A stretch of DNA of 64,000 nt from Seriola aureovittata (taxonomy: Eukaryota; Chordata; Actinopteri; Carangiformes; Carangidae), in assembly GCF_021018895.1 (NCBI RefSeq), contig NC_079387.1, positions 4,207,083-4,271,082 of the forward strand, written 5' to 3'. Position 1 is the stretch's first letter. The number at the start of each line of letters is the position of its first letter. A model generated the notes under the pieces. The model saw nothing but the letters and a program-made list of their open reading frames with translations. It was not told the origin of the DNA and searched no databases. This document shows positions 48,371 to 59,900 of this stretch, in pieces. The position numbers and the translations under genes were made by a program.

Positions 48371-49388
48371 TTCTATGACACAATCACAAATGCAGGCGTG
48401 TAAGCTAGTATGCTAGTGTGGCCCTAAGCTCACTCTGCTAATGCTCTTGCTTTTTTTTTCTTTTTTTCTGTCAGGGCGAATGCATGGGCCGAGCCAACCG
48501 CTGCAGGAATAGCATAGTGATTTAAACCCGATCTGCCTGTTTCCATACCTGAGTGTTACACTGCAGCAACCCCTTTTTATGCCTGTAATGGCCGATCTAG
48601 GTGTCTGGCTAATGAGAGGCAAACGCTGTAGTGTTTTGTTTCATGCGAGCTGGCTTCAATAACAAAAGGTGAACCACTCCTAATGAGATTTGAGGCTTCG
48701 GGTTCTCGTGAGTTGCATTTGTTCCCGGTAACATTGAAAACTTGTATCAAACAGGACCTAATCATTAATTATTAAGACAAATTTGGACTTGATTAATGTT
48801 GTCTGAAGGGCTGTTGTGGATTATAGTTTGTGTTGCAGGAAAGCAAGCTTAAAAAAAAACAAAAAAAAAAATCTTGACAAAAAGAAAGAATGTGTTGCAG
48901 TCTATGGAGTGTACAGTATAATACCACACATGTGCATTGATGTCACTGTTGGCAAAGCCTTTTATATTGACACGGAATATTGTTGACAGTCTTCAGCTGT
49001 CTCATGTGCATACATATGTTTTTACTCATCTGTGTTTAAACTGCATTGTTGCAGGGTCAACTGTACTGGCAGCCAATGTTCGCTTTGGTAGACACCTTGG
49101 GAAAAAAAAAAAAAAAAAAGGTTTTGTCCTGAGTGGCGTCCCACAAACGCACTGAATGGTGTCATGTTAATCGTTGCTATTTGTTAAAAGCAGGAAAACG
49201 GAACGGGGACAAACAAGTGTGCTGACAAGAAAATAGATCAACATGTGTGTCATGTATGTTTTTGATGATATACATCAATTCCTTTATTCATTCCTGTGTC
49301 CAATCTGCCTCAGATGCATTTTTTTTTTTTAAACCTTTAATTTTTTTTCCTCAGTCTGATCGCTATTGTCTCTGATGTTGTCATGTGT

Positions 49389-49396
49389 TGTACATA
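49389..49396 (+). promoter_or_regulatory. ncam2: Pumilio response element (UGUACAUA)
   Basis: Exact UGUANAUA on the sense strand, 42 nt before another exact match. Confidence 0.5.
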
Positions 49397-49430
49397 GGTG
49401 AAAAAAAAAGAATATTTTACAAAGCTTTTA

Positions 49431-49438
49431 TGTAAATA
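49431..49438 (+). promoter_or_regulatory. ncam2: Pumilio response element (UGUAAAUA)
   Basis: Exact UGUANAUA on the sense strand, in AAAGCTTTTATGTAAATATA. Confidence 0.5.
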
Positions 49439-50730
49439 TACCCTAAAGGATGTGTCTTTTTTCAAAATGCAACAGGCTTTTTTGTGAACGCTCCTCAGAT
49501 GAAAAGCTGTTCTCTGTTTTTTTCTTTCTTTTTTTTCTTTTCTTTTTTCTTCTTCTTCTTATGTTGTGTTTTGGTCCAAAGTTCAGTGATGGTGTAATAT
49601 TGCTTTTTCTAGTCATTTGCTTTCCCTTAAGAAAATCCATGCCCTAAGGCTATTTCACAGCATTTCAATGGAGGCAGTAATTACGGCATTAGTGTGCCTT
49701 CTCTTTTTCTTTTTTCCTCCTCCCTCGTGGCCCGATGCCGCTGCAGCAGTGTAGACTATCAAATGGGTTTTTGATCGTGGCGTTGCTGCTTTTTTTTTGG
49801 TTTGCTACAGAATGTGACAGAAGATTGACTTTTATCGTGATGCTGTGAATTCTGGGAAATGTAGTCGTAGGACAGCGGGTTCAAGTCGACGACACTGGAC
49901 AAAAACAACTACCTAGTACAACTAGATGTCAGGTTGATGCTGTAAGTCTTGAGTACACAGTACAGTGATGGGCTGCAGAAATCTGGCTTTAATGCCATGC
50001 ATCATCACATGCGTGTGTGAGTGTGCGTCGGTGTGTGTGTGTGTGTGTGTGTACGCATACATGTGTGAGCGGGTGATTACACTTGTCTACATGAATCAGG
50101 TTGCATGTATGTCTATTGAATGTATCTGCACGTACTGTAAGTGAATCTGTGTGTGTTTGTGAGTGTGTGTGCCCATTTAGATTTTTCACAATAAGAGTCT
50201 CCCAATTACAAATAATATACTAAGTAAATGAAAGAGATAAAAACTCAAAATCTTGGCATATATTTTGTTATAATTTACTTGTTAGTTTTGTTAACTATTT
50301 ATATTGGATTAAAGTGTGTTACTGAGCACACTTCCAGCGCCATGATGCATTACGCGGCTCTTCAAGTCATATAGGCTGTGATGACCACATGCCAGGTATG
50401 AATATCCCGAGTGCTGTGAGCGTACGAGTGTTTCTCTTTGAGTGTGGAGTGAGTTGGCGAGAGCTCTCACGCAGAGTTCCAGAGTGCGCTCTGATAGCTA
50501 AAACCTGATTATGTAGTTCTCGACAGTGATTAATTCCCCAGGCTGCAGCACTCCACTGCATGTGACTGCGAGCCCCCACTGCCGCCCCAAATTCCTGCCT
50601 CTCAGACTCCATCGGTTTTTATCTCAGACCTCGTAGCGCTGGCTTTGTTTTCTCACCGCGAGCCCTTGTTCCTGTATATCTCAAATGGATGGTCCTGCCA
50701 TGGAGTGGTTCCGCTGCCTGTTACGATGAC

Positions 50731-50738
50731 TGTAAATA
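50731..50738 (+). promoter_or_regulatory. ncam2: Pumilio response element (UGUAAAUA)
   Basis: Exact UGUANAUA on the sense strand in the distal 3' UTR (GACTGTAAATATGGGAGC). Confidence 0.5.
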
Positions 50739-51069
50739 TGGGAGCACAGTGCCTGGAGGCTATACGATTTGTACATGTTCTTTTGTATTTGAATATGAGT
50801 CTAAATCCCCGAACCACCCCCCCACCGCTCGCCTCTCCTCTCCCCTCCCCTCTTGTCCTTCCTCTCTGTCTCCTCCACCATGCCTTTTTCTGTCGGGGGG
50901 TAAAACAGGTGTGTTTGAGCTCAGTGTACAGTATGTGTCCTCTTTGTCCCCATGCTCCCTGTGTCCCTTGGACTGTCCCCCGCTGAGTTTGCTCTGTGAA
51001 GGAGGTGGGAACTATTGATGTCTCTCTGTACGTACCTGTGGAACACTTGTGACTCCTGTCATTTGCCGC

Positions 51070-51077
51070 TGTAAATA
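51070..51077 (+). promoter_or_regulatory. ncam2: Pumilio response element overlapping the poly(A) signal
   Basis: UGUAAAUA overlaps AATAAA (51074-51079) by four bases, so the protein site and the cleavage signal share sequence. Confidence 0.5.
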
Positions 51078-51079
51078 AA
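51074..51079 (+). terminator. ncam2: Poly(A) signal AATAAA of ncam2
   Basis: The only canonical hexamer in the 3.2 kb after the stop codon. It is followed by GTGAGACGTCGTCATTTATG and further T/G-rich sequence that can act as the downstream element. Cleavage is expected about 15-25 nt downstream. Confidence 0.75.
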
Positions 51080-51095
51080 CATGTCCTGGTAGAAG

Positions 51096-52389
51096 AGAGT
51101 GAGACGTCGTCATTTATGTGGTTTAATTCTTGTCGTTTCCCTGGATCTCGAGTCTAAATGTAAAACAGTGGCATTTCCCTTTAAAGCTCAAAATGATGCA
51201 CGTCATTCTTGAAATTTAGGACTTTTCAGCGTAAACTCATCTGAAAACGGATCCATTTTTACATTTGCAAGCAGCAAACATCCGTTTGTAATGTCTGAAA
51301 TGTGTGCTATTAGGTTCAGAACGCTGACCACCACGGGGGGAAAAAAAAAAAAGATACAGCCACAAGATACTGATACTGGGTGAACATTTCATTATAATCC
51401 TCTCGCATTGTGTAATGGGCTGTGCTTTAGTCTGGCGCAGTCGTGTGATAAAAGCCGACTACTCCACAAAGACACAACTTTAATAGCTTTTAATTTTTTT
51501 CGCCGTTGAAGTCGGCAGAGCTCATTTTTCCGGAGGACAGAGCACTATTTTCATCAAGGTCATTCCTAAACCTAGATTACTCCCGTTTTAAATGGTAACT
51601 GTGTTGCATCTAAAACTTACCCCCCCACCCCACCCCCCTCCCCTTCCTTGAAACAGTAGAAGAGCTTTAATGATAAAAAACCAGAGAGACAGAGAAGCTC
51701 TGCTCAAAGGAGGAATTAAAACAATTCTGAATAGCATGAGGGGAGCCACGGTGTTCCTTAACAAAGCTGCCCCCTCTTCAGTGCTCATTTGAAGTCAGTA
51801 GATAACGTTTCTCAGATGTCTCCCTCCCACGTGAGGGAGGGAGGGAAGCAGCGGGCTGCCTGTTGGATCCTGGCTGCAAGGGCCTCTGTTAACAAGGGGA
51901 ACAAACTTCAACTTCATCTCCCACAGGGGCTCAAAGGAAGTCTGCACATCAAACACTGAGATTCATTTGGAGAGGAGCGATATTGGCCCGCTCTTGGGTG
52001 GGGATGGGAGTGGAGATGAGTTGAACAATCACACAAAGAGAAGAAAAGACGCCAAAGTCATCCTCTTCTTCAGTTTGTCGTGTTATAGCTGCTACAGTCT
52101 GCTACAGGTGATTACTTTTTTTTTCTCCTACATAGGAAGTTAGATAAACAACAAAAAAAAAAAAAGTGTTGGACCACACACAAGCACACGTCTATTAAAA
52201 AAGCACTGGTAAGTCACACGCCACATGAAAAGATAACACAATAAGCCTTCGGGGAATATTCCTCCCCTAATCTTTCAGTTTGCAGAGACTCCCATGATAC
52301 TGTGCGCTGACAGCACCTTAATCCCAACTATGAGAGAAGTTTGGGAAGAAATCTCCCTGCCATTGTTGAAGTTTTCTCTCTCAATGCAC
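51096..52389. other. Intergenic, 3' of ncam2
   Basis: No gene seen. Contains a C-rich quadruplex-forming tract at 51620-51643, a GGGA/CCCT-rich stretch near 51825-51850 and A/T runs. Nothing else I can name. Confidence 0.7.
51620..51643 (-). other. Strong G-quadruplex motif on the minus strand
   Basis: C runs of 7, 4, 6 and 4 separated by single A, A and T on the + strand. This means four G runs with one-base loops on the minus strand, the most stable class of quadruplex pattern (and an i-motif on the + strand). Confidence 0.75.
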
Positions 52390-53127
52390 TTAAATGCCTT
52401 CCCTCGCATGCTTGCGCACAGAAATACCATGGCGAGCCACACACACACGGAAACTTTGCCAACATGCGAGGGAGGGGAGCTTCCAGAAACTCTTAAACCA
52501 CATGGGCAAATCCAGCGGAGAGCTGTTTGGCAGGTACAGCCACTCCGCTTTCTTAATCTGCTTGATTTCAGACTCTCCCGGCAGAGGTCCGCCTCTCCTC
52601 TGGTTTGACAGGAGAAGAGAGGACATGGGAAGCATTAGGTGATAATCTGTCATGGAATAAAAGTATTGTTGCACTTTCCTCTTGTTTGAAAGTTTGACTT
52701 GCACTTCTGACTCCTGCCCAGTGGTGTGATGTAATATTTCGCCACAGTGCAGTATTACATCACACACAAAGCTTGCAGCTAAATCAGATCTCTTCGAAGG
52801 TAGCTGCTCAAACTCATTGTGTTTATCCTTGGTTGCAATTAATTTCCTTCCAGATGAAACTTTGTAAGGTCGACTTGCATCATCTGATACAGTATGTGCA
52901 GATTTACTTGCACTGGGAGACTGAAAAAAGTTTATAGAAGAATTCTTGATGTCATCCAAATGATGGAAATGTAAAATGTCAAGGACTTGATATAACCTGG
53001 TAGATTTGTTAACAAAAGCTTGCATAGTCGACTCTATGACAACTGAGAAAACTCTCAAAGTCACTGATGTAAACCGATAAAGGGAAAGAGCTGATGTTAT
53101 TTTGTGGATTTCTATCTCAAAGGTCAA
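52390..53127 (-). CDS. Unexplained open reading frame, 245 codons (211 from the first ATG)
   Basis: This is the longest uninterrupted frame in the window. The first ATG is at 53025, giving 211 residues to the TAA at 52392-52390. I do not recognise the product (beginning MQAFVNKSTRLYQVLDILHF from the ATG). There is no signal peptide, no evident transmembrane segment and no motif I can name; it has a Lys/Ser-rich middle. Codon use is AT-rich, unlike the ncam2 exons. A perfect 13-bp inverted repeat (52724-52736 with 52753-52765) and an 11-bp one (52400-52410 with 52463-52473) lie within it. It could be a single-exon gene, an exon of a minus-strand gene, a decayed sequence or chance. I lean to non-coding. 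Confidence 0.2.
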   Translation of the reverse strand: MTFEIEIHKITSALSLYRFTSVTLRVFSVVIESTMQAFVNKSTRLYQVLDILHFHHLDDIKNSSINFFQSPSASKSAHTVSDDASRPYKVSSGRKLIATKDKHNEFEQLPSKRSDLAASFVCDVILHCGEILHHTTGQESEVQVKLSNKRKVQQYFYSMTDYHLMLPMSSLLLSNQRRGGPLPGESEIKQIKKAEWLYLPNSSPLDLPMWFKSFWKLPSLACWQSFRVCVARHGISVRKHAREGI

Positions 53128-55510
53128 GAATCAGCTTTCGTACACATGCAAGAATCTTGGTTTTATTCCTTTTTGCAACAGCTAGGGTGATAAGCAGCCC
53201 TTGCTTTGGTGTTTTGATACTGAGTTCAGATACTTGCTCGTGATACTGGAATAATAAAAGGCATGGTGGCTTCTCTCACTCCCGCCATTTTTTTTTTTTT
53301 TTGTATTCATTCCAAAGAAGCCACTTGCCTCCTTAACACCGGATACTTGCCTAAGCAAATAAAAACAGTTTAGAAGAGCAAGTATTGAAGCTGTCAACAC
53401 CAACGGACGGTAGGTAACTGCAAAATCACATTAAGTTCCAAATGTTGCAGATATTATGTGTATTACGTGAAGGTGGATACTGTTTTTGGCCATGTGGTCA
53501 CATACAATGTAAAGCAGTATGACGGATAGATGCGAATATCTAGACGCTGCGAGCAGAACAGCTTCCGCACAGCTTGCAAGAAGAAGTTTGTCTTTCGGCA
53601 GATTCCTGTAGCTGGGATTGAGACACTTTTCCCTTCACTATTTCTATCATAAACGTTTCTATCAGTAAGCTCAGCAAAGATGCATCACTTAGTTTTTCTA
53701 TGAAAGCCATTACATGCCCACGTCCTCATTCATTTAGAGCTGCAGCTGAATGTGCCATAACATGACTTCTTCTGCATTCAAATCTGTCAAACTCAATATA
53801 ACCCTATTAAGTGGCGCAAAGAAGAGCTACTGGGCAGAGGATTCTTCACGTCTGCAGGAACCTGCTGACTTGTGTTTTATAAATTCAAGATGAGGTCGCG
53901 TCACCCGCTGAAGCTTCTTAAATTAACTTTTGGAGCGGCTCGCACAGGAAACATTGCTCTCTCCCAACAGGGAGCAGGAGTGGGAACATAAATTTCTGAG
54001 GAACAAAAAGAAGCCGCACAACCTCTATTTTTCTTATTAAAAGCTACTAAACATCAAGTGATAAAACAGTCCTCACACTGTTTCTTTCTTTCAGCGACCG
54101 CTGAAGGGAACTCAGGCACAATCCAGATGACAAATGAGAGCTTTATGGCTGCTCGCACCGCGGGCTCGGTGTTCAAGGACACACCAGGAGGATTTTCCAA
54201 GGCAAAAGGCCTAAATTACTTCAGGTTATAACTCTTTCAAAGTGAAGCTGTGGCTTAAAAGAGAGACACGAGGTGTGTTGAGCTCATGAGAGAAAGGCAT
54301 TTTGATATTCAGCACAGACACAGATAAATACAGTAAGACGGAAATCTTGAAGAAGTCACATACACTGGTCACTTTATCGCTCTGTGCTGTGACTCAGGAC
54401 TCTTTCATTATAAAGCTCTGAGCTACAGGAGACATAATTGAGTCTGTGCATTTACAGCTGAGCTGTGAAATACCTTTTCTGCTGGATAAAAGAAGTCTTC
54501 CTTTTACAATAAAGAACTTTTGGTGCACCACTTGGCATGAATTTCGGTGGAATCAAATCACAATGAATGGATTTTGTGCCAGCAGTAAGCCTACTGACTA
54601 ATAAACAGTTATATACCCATACAATTCAATGTTGTGCTGTCATTTTTACCGTTTAAGCAGCCTGTGAGGATAATGGTCAAAGTTCACTTATAGCTCTGAG
54701 TTCTTTTCAGATATTTCATGCGGCTGCTGCAGGAATCTAGGTTCCCTTTCACAGTAAAAGAGAAAGGGACATTCAGTTTTAAAAATACTGGTAATTTATG
54801 GGTCTCTTCTCTTTTCTAAAGTTAAAACCTCAAGTGTATTGTCAAAAATAGGCCTGCCGCTTGGTGAATTTAAAGCAAAAAGTCACCCTTGGATAATCTG
54901 ACACAATTAGACATCATCAATTAGTGACACATGGTGGTGCAATATTTTACAATCAAAGTAATTACTAACAGCTGTGCTGGAAATACAGTGATATGGCTCT
55001 TATCTACATTTGGTAGACATGGTATTAATGTGAATAATATAACAACAGCATCAAGCACTGTTTTGCAGACTCTGAAATATTTAATGTTTTATTTAATGTA
55101 TAATGTCCATTGCATTCCACAAAGAAAAATTCCACAGTAGAGTGAGCAATTATGTGTCTGTTTTGGGGGGGTGTTTTCGCTAATGAGGCCCAACTTCCTG
55201 TTTCAACAGGAAATACATCAACTATAAGGAAGCAAGCTAATTTATTTAAGGTGCTAATTGCAGCAGTTGTTTCTCTGGTGACACCTGGATACTTGTTAAG
55301 CTGTTGTCACTGTACCTTACTGTGTAACCCAGTGCTAATACTTGACAAGGCAGCACTTACTACTGCAGTTTGTTCACTGTGATACAAAAACAGAAACTTC
55401 TGTTACTTGTGTCTCAATATGTGTACTTCCATACCGACATTTGGTATATTTGAGTGCATAAATGCGTTGACACTGACAATTAAGCAACATCCAGTGCACT
55501 TGAAATGATC
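53128..55510. other. Intergenic, no feature recognised
   Basis: AT-rich single-copy-looking DNA with a 16-base T run near 53287-53302. No exon, RNA gene or repeat that I can support. Confidence 0.6.
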
Positions 55511-55757
55511 TACGGCATGCGGATTGGTCCACAAAGTATATTTGGACGTCTGCGTTAAGACTTCAAATTTACGTCAACACGTCAGTTACGTCTAAAGACG
55601 CCGGAAATGCCGTTTTAACACCTCGATTACGTTAGCATTAGCGTTTTAACACGGTATTTTACATTTCTTCAGACTTTTCTGTCGTCATAAGAAGTGCAAA
55701 TTTGAAGTGTTAACGCGAACTTCAAAATACACTTTTGGGACCAATCTGCGTGCCATA
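55511..55757. mobile_element. Inverted-repeat element of 247 bp flanked by TA (MITE-like)
   Basis: The ends are inverted copies. The left end TACGGCATGCGGATTGGTCC and the reverse complement of the right end, TATGGCACGCAGATTGGTCC, agree at 17 of 20 positions. Similarity continues inward for about 60 bp (GCGTTAAGACTTCAAATTT against GCGTTAACACTTCAAATTT) and weakly to the middle. TA at both borders fits a Tc1/mariner-type target duplication. It has no coding capacity. The family name is unknown to me. Confidence 0.7.
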
Positions 55758-56687
55758 CAGGAGGCACGCAAGTAAAACCTTTATTTAGAAATCAAGGGAG
55801 CAAAGCACCTGGCAGGTGGGCGTCAGTCACTGTCACCTGTTGCGACCGTCATTTCCGGTAAGTGCACAATGGCATTTGGGACACTACCACCCTGTGGAAA
55901 TAGACCTGCTAGGCTAGTGTGCACACTGAAGGCTACTTCATGTGAGTGTACTGACCGAAGTAGCCGCTTTGAGGCACAGCATTACTCTTCTTAAATTTGA
56001 AAGTCACTAAGGTTTGCTCAGCTCTAAATTCCTCCAAGTCCTCCAAGAGTTGTCGTTTGAAAGTGAATTAACCAAAATAAAAAGCTTGATTAAAGACAGC
56101 TAATGTCGGCTAATCACAGTGATTAATTAGTTTAAGGATTAATGAGCTAGCATGTGTTACTCTCCAGTCCAAATCATGTCTATCTAAAATGTTTTTTAAG
56201 GACTAAAAACAACAGCCTTGATTTAAGCTTGGTGAAAGTGTCTTTTTGAGATATCCCCATATGCTCAGATATGTTAAAAGGAAAGACGTGCTTAATATAT
56301 TAAAGATTTCTTCCAGGAAAATCCTTGCCGGAGCCAAACGAGATACAACTTTGACAGCAGAACTGAGACTCTCTCATCACTGTTAACCACAACATGCTGC
56401 AAACCAAGGACCCCAAGGTATGACTCACCACACGCACATATCACAGAACGACCCACATCATGTAACACCTGGCATCACTTGTGGGAGTTGGAGAAGTGTT
56501 GATGACTTTTTCTTAGATATTTCACAGTTAATCACTTTTAACCTCAATAATCCTGGGAAAATATAAAGCAATTAAGACTAATCTGCCATTTGCCCTCTAT
56601 TTATGTAGTTTTATGTATTCTCCGTATTGCATTAGTTCATTTTAAGCTCTATGCAGTCAGCTTTTCTTTTAAGTCATGCTCGTACCG
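55758..56687. other. Intergenic, no feature recognised
   Basis: Ordinary AT-rich sequence between the inverted-repeat element and the next repeat. No coding or RNA feature seen. Confidence 0.6.
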
Positions 56688-56945
56688 CGGTGGCTCCAGG
56701 GATCCCAATGTCGGTTGGTCAGTCCACAGTTTGTTTTAGAGTTAAATATCTCAACAAATATTCAATATAATGGCACAAAAGTTGCCACAGATATCCATGG
56801 TGCTCAGAGGATGAATCCTAATGACTTTGGTGATATCCTCTAGTGCCACCATTAGCTTGGTGTTTGCAGTTTTGAGTGAAATTTCTTGACAGCTCATGAG
56901 GTTTGTTGCAGACATTCTGTTCCCCCGTCATGATGTCTTATAATT
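56688..56945 (+). repeat. Interspersed repeat copy (same family as 5121-5230)
   Basis: GCGGTGGCTCCAGGGATC, GTCGGTTGGTC, AAATATCTCAACAAATATTC, GCTCAGAGGATGAATCCTAA and TGACTTTGGTGATATCCTCT appear in this order, the first three also at 5119-5180. I recall the AGAGGATGAATCCTAATGAC block as part of a widespread fish repeat. Confidence 0.6.
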
Positions 56946-59900
56946 ACTGTAGTGGTCCTGTAACTTATCTTATTTGTCAGCTATTTTGGTTCAAGACAAA
57001 ATACCTGTAAACTAAAGACATTCCCATCAGCTTCAGCTGTACCTTAGAGAGCCCAACCGATTTATCGGTTGGTTGTTATTGTGAGTCCAACAATGCTAAA
57101 TGAGTGGAGGGTTTATTTTTAAAACTAAAGCTTTCTCGTCACATTCAACCATTATCCAACCAGTAAACTCAATGGCTTTCACAAACTGCGGGGGGATTGT
57201 AGTTTAATGTAGCAGACCCAACTGTGGGTGATTTAAATCAGAAGCCTTGGGGCACACAAGAGAGGCCCTCTGCTCAAGTTGTTCAATTTACATTTGTGTT
57301 ATATATTTGGCGGATGTTCCTATCAGAAGTGATAGTGTGCGAGGAAGGGTTTAGTGTTTTTAACTGAAGAACACTTTACACCCAGCTGATGTTGGGGGGG
57401 GGGGGGTTGGCATGTGAGCTTTCAATTATGATGCTATCTCTGTGAGCGCTAAGCCATCCTGCTAAGCACGCACTTTGGCCACATATCAGTAGAGCATGTG
57501 TTACAGTGTCCCTTAAAGCCTATATAGATTATTACCATTTGCAGAATGCATCACGCATAACTGAGCAGAGCCTAAGGATAAAATTCTCACCCAATAATTG
57601 AGTGCATGGCAGGGTAAATGTCAAACTATTTGCAAGCCATTCGTGAGCTGTGGTATTCTTCTCTATTAGCCTAATGTGCCAGAGTTAGTCCTCTCGGCTT
57701 TGTGCAAATTCATATTGGATTTTTATTAAAACTCAAACCAACAGTAATAGATGTGCCTTTGGGGTAGCTTTAAAAATCAATTTGCTAAACAGCACAAAAT
57801 CACCCCCATAATTGTCTCCTTGGACTGCATTAGCTGTCGAAGGTGATTCTCATTCGTATGTGAGTAAACTTTGCCTCCCAGACCAAGACATCTGCTCACT
57901 TTTGACTCCACAGCCATGTGTATCCCCCCATTACTGTAACAAGGCAAACAGACATACAGGATCCTGTGCACACCGCAGATAGGAAACTCAGAGCGCAGGT
58001 CCTACCTGTCAAATGGCCCTCCGGCGAGTCCTGCTACTAATGAAGTGAAACATTCTGGCATCTGAATCTGAAATAGATCTGTATATTTGGACACATGAAT
58101 ATGAATACAATCAGCTAGACTTGGCTCATTAATGAGGCAGGGAGAGCAACCAGCAGACAGGATTAATTAATTACAGAGTGACATTTATGGATAATAACCT
58201 TCTGGTGGATATCACGGCTAATGAATATGCATAAGACTATCAAAGGGGAAGCATCCAGCCAAGATGAAATATCTATATTCAGATCCATGATAGGGTTACT
58301 GCTGTGTCGTCTGAATCAGCAGCACATTATGATTTTGGAGCATGTGAGTTTTTGAATGATTTTTCACAACGTGCCATGTAATGAAACGGTCGCGGTTGCC
58401 TTCAGTTAGGATTGCTGTAAAACTTCTGCAGCACTAACTCTGGGGTCGGAGAAACGCTTCAGAAATTGTTTGCGTCGAAATTCCACAGCACAGCTACCGA
58501 TGTGAGCCTTTGCTAACAGATAAGTAGCTGGCTGTGAATATTCAGTGTTACATAGCTGGAGCCGGAGCTGAAGGAAGAGCGAACTGGGCACCGAATGTAA
58601 ACGGAAGCATGTGTATGCGAGTTTCAGTGTTTTGGGGTGTGTTGTTTATGTGTGTAGTGGAAAGGTTTTTGGATCATGCATGAAATGATGCTCAGGGTAA
58701 AATAAAACAACTAAAGATCTCTAATCTATAGTTGTTTTTGCAGTGCAGTGACATTAAAGGACTGGTGCAATTATTTTCTTTCTTGTATACCGTGGTGTGG
58801 TGCCATAGTGTGGCTCTGTTTCTACTGAGATAGCTATCTCTTTAATAGCTCCTGTTGTGTTAGTCCATTGTAGGAGATGCTGGCGATCGACTTCGCAAAG
58901 TTCAAACTTAACTGTATTTCTATCACCTCTTTTCTCTGACTAAGGTTAGCATGCTAACCAGCTAGCTCCTCAATACATCAGAGGTCATATTCTAACCTCT
59001 TGTCTTGTCATTGATAGCTGAAGCTCTTGAAAAGTGACCAGTGTCACCACCACCACCCGTTCCCGGCAAGAAACCATGCTCATCAGTCTCTCTTCCTGCT
59101 GCTAGGCAACAATAGGGTGAAAATCTTTAATGCTGGGTGAGGTGCATGACGGGAGAAAGTAAACTCATCTTTTAGTAACATTTGAGTCGAGGTTTAATCA
59201 GTTTAACAACATCAAATGTTTCATTCATTGCCTGAACTAGGGGAGAGCACTTACACTAATGCATTTCTGCCGGGGTACAGCACATAATTAACCATCACAG
59301 AGAGGTAACACCTTGTCAGAGCAGCAGATGGTAGATACGAGCATGAAAATATTCGTAAGGAGCAAGGGGCCACTGTTGTTTTCATTACTGGCAAGACACT
59401 TTTCAAGCATTGGTCTTAATTGAATGTCCCGGCTGAACATTAACGCGATACCCCAGTAGGTCAAACTAATTAAATAGTGATAATCAATTGGATTACATAA
59501 TATGATTTTGCTAAAGAACGTACACCACATCCGTGTGAGATCCCTCTAATAATCATCATTGTGAAGGTCAGGTTTATTAATGTACCTGCCTCATCATTGT
59601 GGGATCTTTTACCAGAATGTCCAGACTCTTAAAGTTGACTGGATGTTAAATTTCAAACTGCAGAGAAAGGGACGGAACAGTTTCAGCGTCCACACCGATG
59701 ACCTTCGGCAAATGATGATTGATACCGCGCCCCTTATCTCATTGTCTGCTTCCTCTGCTGTATCAATCACTTACAAGAAATAATGTGAAAAGATGAGCAC
59801 TGTTCTCCGAGTCGTATGGAGGTTAAACAATATGCATCAAACTGTCTGAAAAGCCAAAAACATATTTCTTTCTTGTTATTTGTTAAGGCACGGTTTGTGG

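Larger units (their letters stand above)
2707..51095 (+). other. ncam2: ncam2 gene, 3' part (11 coding exons plus 3' UTR)
   Basis: NCAM2 is a single-pass membrane adhesion protein of the immunoglobulin superfamily (five Ig domains, two fibronectin III domains, one transmembrane segment, short cytoplasmic tail). It mediates homophilic contact between neurons, notably in the olfactory system. The exons here code from mid-Ig3 to the stop codon. Their summed length (1663 nt, first base completing a split codon) gives an uninterrupted frame of 553 residues plus stop, which independently supports every junction. The tail sequence KLPLKEEN...TIEIK...DDSKA separates NCAM2 from NCAM1. Introns are 0.7-12.9 kb, far shorter than in mammals. 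The promoter and N-terminal exons are outside the window. Gene identity is very secure; isoforms such as a GPI-anchored form cannot be judged from this sequence. Confidence 0.96.
47890..51095 (+). other. ncam2: ncam2 3' untranslated region
   Basis: From the stop codon to shortly after the only canonical AATAAA (51074-51079), followed by a G/T-rich stretch. It is U-rich, with a 29-base A run just after the stop, a CA repeat (48332-48361), a short GT repeat (about 50030-50051) and five UGUANAUA motifs. It has one 7-mer match to the miR-124 seed (GTGCCTT, 49694-49700) and an ATTAAA at 50308 that could serve as a minor upstream signal. No reading frame in it looks coding. The end is inferred, as I have no transcript data. 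Confidence 0.8.
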
